A stretch of DNA of 64,000 nucleotides from Chloroflexota bacterium (lineage in GTDB: Bacteria > Chloroflexota > Anaerolineae > Aggregatilineales > J027). The translations under genes and the position numbers were made by a program. The notes under the pieces are model-generated. The model was not told the DNA's origin. It worked only from the letters and a program-made list of their open reading frames with translations, and searched no databases. The stretch spans positions 1-64,000 of the forward strand of contig QMIT01000013.1 in assembly GCA_024434115.1 (NCBI GenBank), given 5' to 3'. Numbering within the stretch: position 1 is the first letter of the stretch; each line of letters begins with the position of its first letter. Below are positions 30,804 through 39,642 of this stretch, in pieces.

Positions 30804-32233
30804 CAACATCTATTACGGCACGTTATCCCCAACGAGTTGCATGGGCTACCTTGCTTACGGCCTTTGTGACGTTTTGTTTGCTCATGGCAGGTATCGCATG
30901 GGCCATCAATTGGGTGCTTTTCGATTCCACCATTGATTTACGCACTACCGTCAAAGTCAGTCGGGGCACGATTGGTTATACCGCCCCCAATGATACCGAG
31001 CGGGTGGTGCGGGATCGCTATCCTGTCCAGACGGGAGATACCCTGCGGACGGATGAGCTTTCGCAAGGTTATATTACCATCGCTGACCCCTTAAATGACG
31101 ACCATGTGTTGGCAACAATTCAGATGTTTGGGGGTAGTTCTCTTGTGCTCAATCGTGCTTCACGCCCGCGTTTTGGCTTAGGCGATAATCCCTATTCAAT
31201 ATTGATTGATGATGCTGTTGGAAAACTTGATATTGTAATTACCCCCCACCTTGAACGTGAATTACGCCTTCAAATAAGAGATACTCAAGGTGAATATCAA
31301 GTTCGGTTGGATCAGAGTGGATATTATTCGCTCCAATTTGGCGTAGATGGAGTCAGGGTTATCGTTAGGCGAGGTAAAGCCCTTGTCATTGATGGTGAAG
31401 ATCAGGCAAAGCTCATTGAAAAAGCCCCAACGACAGAAGTTTGGTTTTTTGAAAAAGGCGAAACACCAGTTGTTGAATCTTTACTCGTTGACCTCTTGGA
31501 TAATCCAGATTTTGATCAAGTTGGTGCCGCTGACGATGTTGCAGTGGTTTGGATTTGTGGTGACGATTTGCCTGCTGGTCAAACTCGTATCGTGCCAGAT
31601 GTCGCTGGCATTTCCGATCCTCCCGGTACACACGAACGAACTTTCTTTCAAGACCGATTTACGCTGCATCTACGCCGTACAGGGAATGAACCTGTAAGTC
31701 CTAGAGATACAAGATGCTGGCAACCAGCCTATAGATTTGCAGTGTCCAACGAATCAAATCTTAGATACATTCCTGTAGGAAACGATAGAATCACTTATAT
31801 TGACGTATCCGAATACGACAGTCTATATATTCGCGCCACAATTTATATCTCTTCGCAGTCAATTGCTGCTTGTGGCGTGGCTGGCACCGAATGTGCTGTG
31901 ATGTTAAAGATGCCTTTTAAAAATGCACGCAATATCGATGCGGGAACGGAAAGTGAATGGATTCAAGGGTTTTATGTGAATTACGCTGAAGGAACAAATG
32001 CGCTAATCAGATGCGCCAACTGTTCGCGTGATCATGAACATGTTAATCCTAATTCATGGTACACGTTTGAATCAGATGACTTCGTTGCAGACCTTCCATT
32101 AGACCAACAGGATTTGCGCCCTATTTGGATTAGGGAAATTCAGGTTTATTCCTCTGGGCATTTATATGATGCCTATATCGGTGAATTAGCGTTAATCGCT
32201 GTCAAAAGGGCAAGTTCAAGTGTCGAACCCTAG
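30800..32233 (+). CDS. Membrane-anchored FecR-like domain protein
   Basis: A 477-residue protein with one N-terminal helix (about residues 14-38) and a large extracytoplasmic part. Residues about 45-215 resemble a FecR domain ([40 protein letters not shown]). This fold occurs in surface sensors and in many Chloroflexota envelope proteins. The C-terminal half (about 230-470) has beta-rich, Trp/Tyr-rich segments that could be a carbohydrate-binding-like domain, but I do not recognise it. From about 31190 onward the gene is visibly more AT-rich than its surroundings. The 3' end overlaps the convergent radC gene by 18 bases. No sigma factor is adjacent, so FecR-type signalling is not supported. 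Confidence 0.65.
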   Translation: MTTSITARYPQRVAWATLLTAFVTFCLLMAGIAWAINWVLFDSTIDLRTTVKVSRGTIGYTAPNDTERVVRDRYPVQTGDTLRTDELSQGYITIADPLNDDHVLATIQMFGGSSLVLNRASRPRFGLGDNPYSILIDDAVGKLDIVITPHLERELRLQIRDTQGEYQVRLDQSGYYSLQFGVDGVRVIVRRGKALVIDGEDQAKLIEKAPTTEVWFFEKGETPVVESLLVDLLDNPDFDQVGAADDVAVVWICGDDLPAGQTRIVPDVAGISDPPGTHERTFFQDRFTLHLRRTGNEPVSPRDTRCWQPAYRFAVSNESNLRYIPVGNDRITYIDVSEYDSLYIRATIYISSQSIAACGVAGTECAVMLKMPFKNARNIDAGTESEWIQGFYVNYAEGTNALIRCANCSRDHEHVNPNSWYTFESDDFVADLPLDQQDLRPIWIREIQVYSSGHLYDAYIGELALIAVKRASSSVEP

Positions 32234-32917
32234 CCCGCGTTCGCGCATCGAGACCCATTCACCGCGTCCAATTACCAGATGATCGAGGATGGCGATGTCC
32301 AATAATTTGCCAGCGGCAACGGCATCTTGGGTCAGTTTCACATCATCGTCAGATGGGGTGGCGTCGCCAGAGGGGTGATTGTGGGCCAAAATGAGGCCTG
32401 CGCTATTCTGCAAAATAGCAGGGCGAAAAATCTCCGCGACCCGCACAACGGTGGTATTGAGACTGCCGATGTAGACCGTCTCCAAACTGGTCACGCGATT
32501 TTGGGTGTCCAACAGCACCACGACTAGCTGTTCTTGAGGCAGGGTGATCAGATGCCGTTCAATCAACCGCACTGCGTCCGAGGGGCGGCGAATGATGGGG
32601 TGATCTTCGGCCTGAAATAGTGAGATGCGCTGGCCTAACATGAGGGCGGCTTGCAGTCGTGTTGCCAGACCCGGCCCAATACCGGGGATTTGGGTTAATT
32701 CATCCAAACTGGCTTGAGCTACACCCTCCAAATCACCAAAGTGCTGTACCATATATTCCGCCAATGCCAAAACATCCTCGCCGACATTGCCATTGTGTAG
32801 AATGAGCGCCAATAGTTCGATGTTTTGCAGCGACCCAATGCCCTCTCGGTTCACTTGGACGCGCAGGCTTTCAATTGTCTTCTTAGGTGGCCGAAATTGC
32901 CCCATCATAAGCACCAT
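32216..32917 (-). CDS. radC: RadC-family JAB/MPN domain protein
   Basis: A RadC-type protein of about 233 residues. An N-terminal helix-hairpin-helix region (LTQIPGIGPGLATRLQAAL) precedes a JAMM metalloprotease-like domain with the zinc motif HNHPSGDATPSDDD. RadC was once assigned to DNA repair, but its biochemical role is unsettled. The frame is open to 33004. Starting there would leave only five bases to the divergent gene at 33010, so ATG at 32917 is preferred; ATGs at 32908 and 32905 are alternatives. The 3' end overlaps the FecR-like gene tail to tail. Confidence 0.9.
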   Translation of the reverse strand: MVLMMGQFRPPKKTIESLRVQVNREGIGSLQNIELLALILHNGNVGEDVLALAEYMVQHFGDLEGVAQASLDELTQIPGIGPGLATRLQAALMLGQRISLFQAEDHPIIRRPSDAVRLIERHLITLPQEQLVVVLLDTQNRVTSLETVYIGSLNTTVVRVAEIFRPAILQNSAGLILAHNHPSGDATPSDDDVKLTQDAVAAGKLLDIAILDHLVIGRGEWVSMRERGLGFDT

Positions 32918-33009
32918 GCTATACTTTGCCCCATTGATTTGACTTGATTTTAGCCCATGTGGTCGAATGCAGATAACAGGTACCGACCTAACAACGGGAG
33001 TCACGATTC

Positions 33010-33618
33010 ATGAGTACGGATACCCTAAACAGTCTTGTCCTTGCCAGCGTCACAATTTTCGGCGCAGTTTTTACGGCCTTTTCGGTGGCGTTTGTCATTT
33101 GGACATATAACGACATGAAAGCCCGTTCGCGTGACCCCCTTGCGCAGATTGCTGCCGCTATTTTGGTCGGTCTACTCAATATTTTTGGCCTGATTATCTA
33201 CATTATGCTGCGCCCGCGTGAGACGTTGGCAGATGCCTATGAACGCTCGTTAGAAGAAGAGGCATTATTGCAGGAGATTGAGGACAAACCCGCCTGTCCC
33301 GGTTGTGGTCGCCCGACCAAACATGAGTGGCAGGTTTGCCCGTTTTGCCACACCAAGCTAAAAAAAGCGTGTGTGGCGTGCCATCAAATGTTAGAGCTTT
33401 CGTGGAATCTATGCCCATACTGTGCGACACCTCAATTGGCAGCAGGGGAGGCGGAGGCGATTACGGCGGGCAGTGGTAAACGCCGTAGCAGCACCCCCGC
33501 CCCCAGTCGTGCCCAATCGCCCTATGATGTCGGGGAATATGAACCTCGCCCACCCAGTCGTGCTCAACCCAAAGTCCAGAATGAGAACCTCGAATGGGTG
33601 GACGATAACAACTACTAA
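33010..33618 (+). CDS. Two-helix membrane protein with double zinc ribbon
   Basis: The 202-residue protein has two membrane helices (about residues 7-32 and 44-67). A cytoplasmic part follows with paired zinc ribbons: CPGCGRPTKHEWQVCPFC (about 96-113) and CVACHQM...NLCPYC (about 120-140). A Ser/Pro-rich low-complexity tail ends it. Such small zinc-ribbon membrane proteins are common and mostly uncharacterised. Its last four bases overlap the convergent hydrolase gene. Confidence 0.82.
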   Translation: MSTDTLNSLVLASVTIFGAVFTAFSVAFVIWTYNDMKARSRDPLAQIAAAILVGLLNIFGLIIYIMLRPRETLADAYERSLEEEALLQEIEDKPACPGCGRPTKHEWQVCPFCHTKLKKACVACHQMLELSWNLCPYCATPQLAAGEAEAITAGSGKRRSSTPAPSRAQSPYDVGEYEPRPPSRAQPKVQNENLEWVDDNNY

Positions 33619-34568
33619 CTTTGCGTGATAAACCCGACAGCCTTACACAGACGCTCGGCAAAATCGGGCGGGTAGGCGTGCGCTATGCCCTCAATGATGC
33701 TTATGTTACAGGCAATAGAATGTTCTTTCAGCATTCCGGTCAATTTGAGGGTGCCGGGTAAACAGGGTTCGTCCTGATCACCAATGATTTGCACCCCACG
33801 CACATGTTTAATCGCCTCATAGTCCACCTCAGCCAAAAGCTCCTCGGGGCTGGCGATATAGGTTCCAAGACCGATGAACCCTTTGGCTTTGATGTCCTGT
33901 TTTAGGACAACCCGACACGCGAGACCTGCCCCGGCTGAAAAGCCACCGACGATGACTTGATTTTCGTCAATGGCGTAGTCATTTTTCAGATTGGCTAGAT
34001 GTGTCTGAATTTCGGGTATGGCGACGGCATGGTCATTCCAGACGTAGGTTGTTGCACTTGTGATTTGCGAAGACTGGGCTACCGCGACCAACCACCCTGC
34101 ATCAGCCAATGATTGCCAATAAGGTGCAGTGATTTCGGTGTTGCTGTTGTTGCCGTGTAGGGCCAACAAAACCGGGTAGGGGGCTTTGGCATTGGGGTGC
34201 AGAGGCAGCACGATCAGTTCTGGTTTGGAGTGGGCTTGGGCTGCTTGTTGTCGTGCAACTGAGATTTCACGCAGGCGTATGAATTCGGGATGGCTGGTGG
34301 CAGAAAGTAAATCCACGTCATCGTCGGCTAATTGACCCGCACCATACCAATACCCGGCTTCTATTGCTTTTTGAAACTCGTTGATGGTGGCGTCAACATT
34401 TTTGAGCCTTCCATACATACACATATTCCAATAGACCAGCAAATCGGCACGTTGAGGATGCTGCACAAGCGCATCAGAGATGCTGGTGAGGGCGTCCTGA
34501 TATTTGCCTTGATTGTAGAACCCTAAAATTTCGTCACGAAATTGATCAAAAGGTCGAGCCGTCATCAT
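33615..34568 (-). CDS. Alpha/beta hydrolase (esterase-like) with N-terminal TPR-like helices
   Basis: A 317-residue cytoplasmic enzyme. Residues about 1-90 are helical and TPR-like (FYNQGKYQDALTSISDALVQHPQ). The rest is an alpha/beta hydrolase with an oxyanion region LLALHGNNSN, the nucleophile elbow GGFSAGAG, an acid in IIGDQDEP and the histidine in EGIAHAYPPDF. No signal peptide is present. It is probably a carboxylesterase or phospholipase/carboxylesterase; the substrate is unknown. It is divergent from lepA with 187 bases between. Confidence 0.87.
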   Translation of the reverse strand: MMTARPFDQFRDEILGFYNQGKYQDALTSISDALVQHPQRADLLVYWNMCMYGRLKNVDATINEFQKAIEAGYWYGAGQLADDDVDLLSATSHPEFIRLREISVARQQAAQAHSKPELIVLPLHPNAKAPYPVLLALHGNNSNTEITAPYWQSLADAGWLVAVAQSSQITSATTYVWNDHAVAIPEIQTHLANLKNDYAIDENQVIVGGFSAGAGLACRVVLKQDIKAKGFIGLGTYIASPEELLAEVDYEAIKHVRGVQIIGDQDEPCLPGTLKLTGMLKEHSIACNISIIEGIAHAYPPDFAERLCKAVGFITQS

Positions 34569-34684
34569 GATTCTCCTTGAGATGGAAATAGCTATCTTCT
34601 GGAAGTCTACCTATTCATCTTAATGCTGGTTCAAAAAATGAGCAATTGCGCGATTGTGCAACTATGCGATCTAAATATTTATCT

Positions 34685-34712
34685 TTATCACATCGGGGTA
34701 ATCGGCTATACT
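34685..34712 (+). promoter_or_regulatory. Promoter candidate for lepA
   Basis: TTATCA (34685-34690, four of six matches to TTGACA), a 16-base spacer and TATACT (34707-34712, five of six). It stands about 43 bases before the lepA ATG. Slightly upstream, the imperfect palindrome TTGCGCGATTGTGCAA could be an operator but is weak. Confidence 0.5.
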
Positions 34713-34755
34713 GAGGGAATTACGCCCATATTTTCAGCTTGGCAGGGACGGTTGG

Positions 34756-36561
34756 ATGGATACTTCGCGGATTCGGAATTTTTGCATTATTGCCCATATT
34801 GATCATGGCAAAAGCACACTGGCGGATCGCCTATTGCAAGTCACTGGCACCATCAGTGACCGTGATATGGAAGCCCAGTTGTTGGACAGCATGGAATTGG
34901 AAAAAGAACGGGGTGTTACCATCAAGGCGTCGGCAGTTCGCATGAAATGGACGGCGGCGGATGGTGAAGAATATGAAATGAACTTAATTGACACTCCCGG
35001 TCATGTGGATTTCACTTACGAGGTCAGTCGCGCATTGCAAGCGTGTGAAGGTGCGCTGCTGGTGGTGGATGCCTCGCAAGGGATTGAGGCCCAAACACTG
35101 GCGAATCTCTATTTGGCGTTGGATGCCGACCTTGAAATCATTCCAGTCATCAACAAAATTGACCTGCCCGCCGCTGACCCTGACCGGGTGGCGCAAGAAC
35201 TGGAAGATTTGCTTGGTATCGAAAAAGAAAAAATGCTGCGGGTGAGCGCCAAAACAGGCATTGGGGTCGAGGAAGTGTTGCAGGCGGTGGTAGATCGCGT
35301 GCCGCATCCCGAAAGTCATCCTCACAAACCGCTGCGTGCCCTAATTTTTGACAGCCACTACGATAGCTATCGCGGCGTGATTGTGTATATCCGCGTGATT
35401 GAGGGTAGAGTCACCAAGCGTGATAAACTGCTTATGATGAGTACCAATGTGACCGTTGAGCCGATTGAAATTGGCATTTTTACACCCGGCCTCACCCCGA
35501 TTGATGAGTTAACGACGGGCAGTGTAGGCTATATCGCCACCGGATTAAAGACGTTGCGGGAATGCCGCGTCGGGGATACCGTCACGCTCAAAATCAATGG
35601 GGCGAGCGAGCCGCTGCCGGGGTATGCACCTGCGAAGCCGATGGTGTTTGCGGGTTTTTATCCAGTAGAAAACGACGACTATGCGGAACTCAAAGAAGCG
35701 CTGGAAAAATTACAGTTGAATGATGCTTCGTTAAGTTATGTACCAGAAACCTCCCAAGCGCTGAATTTTGGGTTTCGTGTCGGCTTTTTGGGCTTGTTCC
35801 ATATGACGATTGTGCAGGAGCGTCTTGAACGCGAATATGATCTTGATGTGCTGGCAACTGCGCCAAGTGTAGAATATGAGGTCGTGTTGCGGAATACAGG
35901 CGAAATTATCCGCATTGACAGCCCCGCTGCTTTGCCAGATGAATCTACTATTCAAGAAATTCGGGAACCTTGGATGACGATTCAGATCTTTACCCCCGAT
36001 ACCTACATCGGCGCCATTATGGAACTGGTGACCTCCAAACGTGGCGAATACATCACGATGGAATATCTTGACCCCAAGCGCGTTATGCTGTCCTATAATT
36101 TGCCGCTGGCGGAACTGATTGTAGATTTCTATGACAAGCTGAAAAGCGCCACCAAAGGTTATGCCAGCCTCGACTATCAATTTAAGGAATACCGCCCCGA
36201 CAAATTGGTCAAGCTGGAAATCCTAGTGAATAACGAACCAGTGGATGCGTTGGCGATGATTGTGCATAAAGACCACGCCTTCCATAAGGGGCAAAAGCTG
36301 GTCTCGAAGCTCAAGGAATTGATTCCCCAACAGCAGTTTGTCGTGCCGATTCAGGCCGCCGCTGAAAATCGCATTATCAGCCGTGCCAACGTCAAAGCGC
36401 TCCGTAAAGACGTTTTGGCGAAGTGTTACGGTGGTGACATCACCCGTAAGCGCAAATTGCTGGAAAAGCAGAAAAAAGGCAAGAAACGCATGAAGATGAT
36501 TGGAAGCGTGGAAGTACCCCAAGAAGCATTTATGGCGGTTCTCAGCCTCGACGAAGATTAA
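34756..36561 (+). CDS. lepA: Elongation factor 4 (LepA)
   Basis: The 601-residue translational GTPase has the expected length. G1 is [10 protein letters not shown]3 DTPGHVDF, G4 NKIDLP and G5 SAKTG. The LepA-specific C-terminal domain is present, including the basic stretch [20 protein letters not shown] before [14 protein letters not shown]. It acts on the ribosome during elongation stress. It is transcribed alone: a promoter candidate lies upstream and a strong terminator starts eight bases after the stop. Confidence 0.98.
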   Translation: MDTSRIRNFCIIAHIDHGKSTLADRLLQVTGTISDRDMEAQLLDSMELEKERGVTIKASAVRMKWTAADGEEYEMNLIDTPGHVDFTYEVSRALQACEGALLVVDASQGIEAQTLANLYLALDADLEIIPVINKIDLPAADPDRVAQELEDLLGIEKEKMLRVSAKTGIGVEEVLQAVVDRVPHPESHPHKPLRALIFDSHYDSYRGVIVYIRVIEGRVTKRDKLLMMSTNVTVEPIEIGIFTPGLTPIDELTTGSVGYIATGLKTLRECRVGDTVTLKINGASEPLPGYAPAKPMVFAGFYPVENDDYAELKEALEKLQLNDASLSYVPETSQALNFGFRVGFLGLFHMTIVQERLEREYDLDVLATAPSVEYEVVLRNTGEIIRIDSPAALPDESTIQEIREPWMTIQIFTPDTYIGAIMELVTSKRGEYITMEYLDPKRVMLSYNLPLAELIVDFYDKLKSATKGYASLDYQFKEYRPDKLVKLEILVNNEPVDALAMIVHKDHAFHKGQKLVSKLKELIPQQQFVVPIQAAAENRIISRANVKALRKDVLAKCYGGDITRKRKLLEKQKKGKKRMKMIGSVEVPQEAFMAVLSLDED

Positions 36562-36568
36562 AACTATT

Positions 36569-36597
36569 GGGCAGAAGTTGATTCTGCCCGTTGTTTT
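36569..36597 (+). terminator. Intrinsic terminator of lepA
   Basis: GGGCAGAA (36569-36576) pairs with TTCTGCCC (36582-36589) around a five-base loop and is followed by GTTGTTTTTTA. The convergent SRPBCC gene ends immediately after. Confidence 0.88.
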
Positions 36598-37074
36598 TTA
36601 ATGCACCCCGACCAATGCCGTCCCAGTTGCCAGATAATGCTCAATAGCGTGCTGCCAGAATGCCATCTGCTCACGATATGACTCTGCGGTGATAGAGGCT
36701 AATTTGGCGTTCCCTGCCTCGCTTAAGCCTGTACGGGTATAGGTGACAGTGACTCTCGTTTTGTCGCCCATTGCCAGACATTGAATATCAATGGTGGTCA
36801 GCAGCAAATCGGGCAAAAAACGCACATATTGAACACGATGCTGCTGTGGGTCATAATCAGCCATCACCCAAAATTCCTCCGATTGGTCGCCATGTTGGGT
36901 TTTGAATACCGCTCCAGCTTCTTCTAGTGATTTGGTGGTGTGATAGATCGGGGTAAATTGCCACTGGGCCAACCACAATTTCTCCTTGACCGGAGTAAAT
37001 AAGGGGAACACTTGTTCAATAAATGCGGTAAACTCTAACGTGTGCGAATGGGAAATACGCTGTGCGGTAAACAT
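36598..37074 (-). CDS. SRPBCC (START-like) family protein
   Basis: The 158-residue protein shows the helix-grip pattern of the SRPBCC superfamily: SHTLEFTAFIEQVFPLFTPVKEKLW at the start, a beta-rich middle (EEFWVMADYDPQQHRVQYVRF, TRVTVTYTRTGL) and the long C-terminal helix. It would bind a hydrophobic ligand; the identity is unknown. It is divergent from the HTH gene at 37166 with 91 bases between. This pairing is common for SRPBCC proteins and HTH regulators and suggests control by that regulator. Confidence 0.78.
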   Translation of the reverse strand: MFTAQRISHSHTLEFTAFIEQVFPLFTPVKEKLWLAQWQFTPIYHTTKSLEEAGAVFKTQHGDQSEEFWVMADYDPQQHRVQYVRFLPDLLLTTIDIQCLAMGDKTRVTVTYTRTGLSEAGNAKLASITAESYREQMAFWQHAIEHYLATGTALVGVH

Positions 37075-37165
37075 GTTGGGTCATCCTTTCCGTTCATGAC
37101 TGCCTACCATTTCCATTTTCGCCGCAAAGTAGGACAGCATCGTTCCTAGAAAGGGTGGGGGATTT

Positions 37166-37510
37166 ATGTATACTCCGGCGACACGCCTGCTGACGCTGCT
37201 CCATATTTTACACGCCAACCCCGGCCTGAATGCCAACGAACTTGCCGAACGATTAGAGGTGGATACCCGTACAGTACGGCGCTATGTCATGCTACTGCGC
37301 GACCTAGGCGTGCAGGTAGAATCCGATATGGGGCAGGGAGGCGGTTATCGCTTGATGCGTGGCGCTGTCTTGCCACCCAGTCTATTTTCGCGGGCTGAAA
37401 TTGAGGTGCTGTTGCAGGCGTTGGAGGGAATCACTGCCCCTGAATCGGACAGACATGCCACCGTTGAAGCGCTAAAATTGAAACTTCGCCTGCTGCTAGA
37501 AAGTGTCTAG
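37166..37510 (+). CDS. Short HTH regulator (YafY-type N-terminal domain only)
   Basis: The 114-residue protein begins with an HTH_11/DeoR-like winged helix (TPATRLLTLLHILHANPGLNANELAERLEVDTRTVRRYVMLLRDLGVQVES) followed by the wing GGGYRLMRG. It ends after a helix pair that normally links to a WYL ligand-binding domain. That domain is absent, so the protein is about one third of the usual YafY length. The next gene starts almost at its stop codon and belongs to another family, so no split WYL fragment follows. The ATG has a G-rich ribosome site five bases ahead. Confidence 0.82.
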   Translation: MYTPATRLLTLLHILHANPGLNANELAERLEVDTRTVRRYVMLLRDLGVQVESDMGQGGGYRLMRGAVLPPSLFSRAEIEVLLQALEGITAPESDRHATVEALKLKLRLLLESV

Positions 37511-37514
37511 GGCC

Positions 37515-38549
37515 ATGACGTTTTTACAAGCTGCCATTGAAGTCCTCCGCCAAGTTGACCGCCCCTTATCCGTCGCGGAAATTACCCGCACGGCGTTGGA
37601 GGCAGGCTTGATTGACACGATGGGCCAAACGCCACGTCAAACGATGGCCTCAGTCATTATTGCCAGTCTGCACCGCGAACGGGACGGCATAGAGATTTCA
37701 CCGTTTAAGCGCGTCGAACGGGGCCGCTATACCCTTCGCACCGAAGACGACCCGATCCCTGAAAACGTCATAGATAATGCCATTTTTCGGCAGCATGGCG
37801 AGTTTTTGAGCTATAAAGACGCCGCGTATGAAGTCCTAAAATCTGAAGGGCGGGCCATGTCGTATACCGAAATTACCCAAATCGCGTTGGAATTGGGCCT
37901 AATTAATCCACAGGGCATGACACCGGAAGCCTCCCTTTCGGCGCAGCTTTATACCGATATTCAAGAAAATGGCCTATCTTCGGCTTTTCGACGTGAGGGG
38001 CCAGCGATGTTTGGCTTGGCGGAATGGGAAAGTGAAGTAGATACCATTTCGCGTATGGCGGAAAAACAGCGGCACGAGGTCAAGCGGCAGCTAAAAAATG
38101 TGCTGTTGAATGTTGATCCCTATGCGTTTGAGCATCTGATTGGGCGGCTGCTCGGCAAGATGGGTTACAACAACATCATCGTGACGGATCGTTCGGCGGA
38201 TGGCGGTATTGATATTGTGGCGGAGGTGCGGGTGGGGATTTTGCAGGCTCGTACCGCGATTCAGGTCAAACGTACCAGCGGCAATGTCGGGCGGCCTGTG
38301 GTCAGTCAATTTCGCGGCGATATGTTGGCGATGGGGGATATTGATCAGGGCTTGGTGATGACTACCGCCGCGTTCACCAAAGGGGCGATGGAGGTGGCTC
38401 GATTACCCAACACCGCGCCGATTATCTTGATTGACGGGGATAAGCTGACCGACCTTTTGATTGAGCATCGCATTGGCGTGCGGGTGGAGCAGGTGGCTGT
38501 GGTCAGTTTTGACAGCGATAGTTTGGTGATTGAGGAGGTTGGTGATTAA
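37515..38549 (+). CDS. Mrr-type restriction endonuclease with two HARE-HTH domains
   Basis: The protein has about 344 residues. Two HARE-HTH modules stand in tandem: FLQAAIEVLRQVDRPLSVAEITRTALEAGLI near the start and YKDAAYEVLKSEGRAMSYTEITQIALELGLI near residue 105. They are thought to recognise modified or distorted DNA. The C-terminal domain is an Mrr-type nuclease with FEHLIGRLLGKMGY, catalytic Asp229 in DGGID, and Gln250/Lys252 in AIQVKR. No methyltransferase or specificity subunit lies nearby, which fits a modification-dependent enzyme. ATG at 37515 is taken as the start; a GTG at 37503 overlaps the preceding stop. It follows the HTH gene by four bases. Confidence 0.88.
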   Translation: MTFLQAAIEVLRQVDRPLSVAEITRTALEAGLIDTMGQTPRQTMASVIIASLHRERDGIEISPFKRVERGRYTLRTEDDPIPENVIDNAIFRQHGEFLSYKDAAYEVLKSEGRAMSYTEITQIALELGLINPQGMTPEASLSAQLYTDIQENGLSSAFRREGPAMFGLAEWESEVDTISRMAEKQRHEVKRQLKNVLLNVDPYAFEHLIGRLLGKMGYNNIIVTDRSADGGIDIVAEVRVGILQARTAIQVKRTSGNVGRPVVSQFRGDMLAMGDIDQGLVMTTAAFTKGAMEVARLPNTAPIILIDGDKLTDLLIEHRIGVRVEQVAVVSFDSDSLVIEEVGD

Positions 38550-38555
38550 GCGTGA

Positions 38556-39635
38556 CTAATTCAAATACAATTTTTTAAGGCTGTTTGCGACGGCTTTGCT
38601 GATTTTCCCGTCCTCATTGCTCAGTAATGCAACCAGCGCCTGTCTTGCCTCAAAAAAGCCTAGTTCGCCAAGCTCTTCGACTGCGTGTTGGACAATACGT
38701 TGATCGGTGTCCGCTAGTAACTCGATTAGCCTGTGCATAGCAACCTTACTTTTGGTTGCTCCCAATGATGAAATAGCTGGATGCCGGATAAAGGTTTCGT
38801 CGTATTCTGCAAGGGTTAAAGCTATCAATGGAGTGACAAAAAAGAATGCAATCTCGTTTGGCAGATGATTGAGAATAGATTCTAGGTAATAAAGTGTGTC
38901 TTCATCAATTGGGGCAAGGCTAAGTTCTTGGTACAAGAAATTTACCGCCACATCAGTATATTTGCGATTGGTAAGAATTAAGGTCATCGCATGAAGTGGT
39001 TTAAGTGGCTTAGAGTCCATTTGCATAAGATGGTATAGAGTCTCTATGGCGCGGGGATCTTTAATTGATTGAAGGGCAATCGTGCAATCGTATCGCATTC
39101 CAGCATCTAGATGGTCAAGATTTTCAAGAATGTGCTCTATGGCTTGATTATCTGGTATACAGCCTAAAGTTCGGGTGATCGCTCGTTTTATTTCAAGTTC
39201 CGTTATTGTCTGGAAAAGCTGTAGGAGGGGTTTAGCTGCTTTGGGATCTTCGAGCGACGCGAGTACGTGTAAAGTTTGGAACAACATATACCCATCTATT
39301 TCGGTCATAACTTTTAGTACGTCATCAGTGATGTCTTTTCCAACCCTATATAACCCTTCACTCGCGTTTCTGACACTCCAACTTTTATCTTTTAAGCCTT
39401 CAACCAATACCTCAAATGGTACTTCAATTTTTATGCGTTGGTAATTTTCGATAGGGGGAATCCAGTCAGCCTTCACCCGCATCCAAATTAATCTATTAAT
39501 GGCTGAGGCCCGAACTTTTTCATCGGTGTCATTTCTGAAAATATCTATCAATTCAGGGATGATTTCACTCTGAATGGCGTCAAGTTCCTGAAAGTTAGAT
39601 TCTAACAATAGTTGACGGATGTGACTTTTTTCCAT
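38556..39635 (-). CDS. HEAT-repeat protein
   Basis: A 359-residue helical protein made of HEAT-like repeats along its whole length (for example DKSWSVRNASEGLYRVG, DPKAAKPLLQLFQTITELEIKRAITRTLG, DTDQRIVQHAVEELGELGFFEARQALVALLSNEDG). No catalytic motif, signal peptide or membrane helix is seen. The gene is more AT-rich than its neighbours. It is the last gene of the minus-strand operon that begins at 43399, seven bases after the MFS gene. It probably acts as a binding scaffold; the partner is unknown. Confidence 0.85.
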   Translation of the reverse strand: MEKSHIRQLLLESNFQELDAIQSEIIPELIDIFRNDTDEKVRASAINRLIWMRVKADWIPPIENYQRIKIEVPFEVLVEGLKDKSWSVRNASEGLYRVGKDITDDVLKVMTEIDGYMLFQTLHVLASLEDPKAAKPLLQLFQTITELEIKRAITRTLGCIPDNQAIEHILENLDHLDAGMRYDCTIALQSIKDPRAIETLYHLMQMDSKPLKPLHAMTLILTNRKYTDVAVNFLYQELSLAPIDEDTLYYLESILNHLPNEIAFFFVTPLIALTLAEYDETFIRHPAISSLGATKSKVAMHRLIELLADTDQRIVQHAVEELGELGFFEARQALVALLSNEDGKISKAVANSLKKLYLN

Positions 39636-39642
39636 AATTGCC

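Noticed and set aside
30800..32233. FecR-type sigma regulation
   Set aside because: No ECF sigma factor or TonB-type receptor gene adjoins, so only the domain resemblance is kept.
33004..33010. Upstream start of radC at 33004
   Set aside because: It would leave five bases to the divergent gene at 33010 and adds 29 residues not seen in RadC; ATG at 32917 is preferred.
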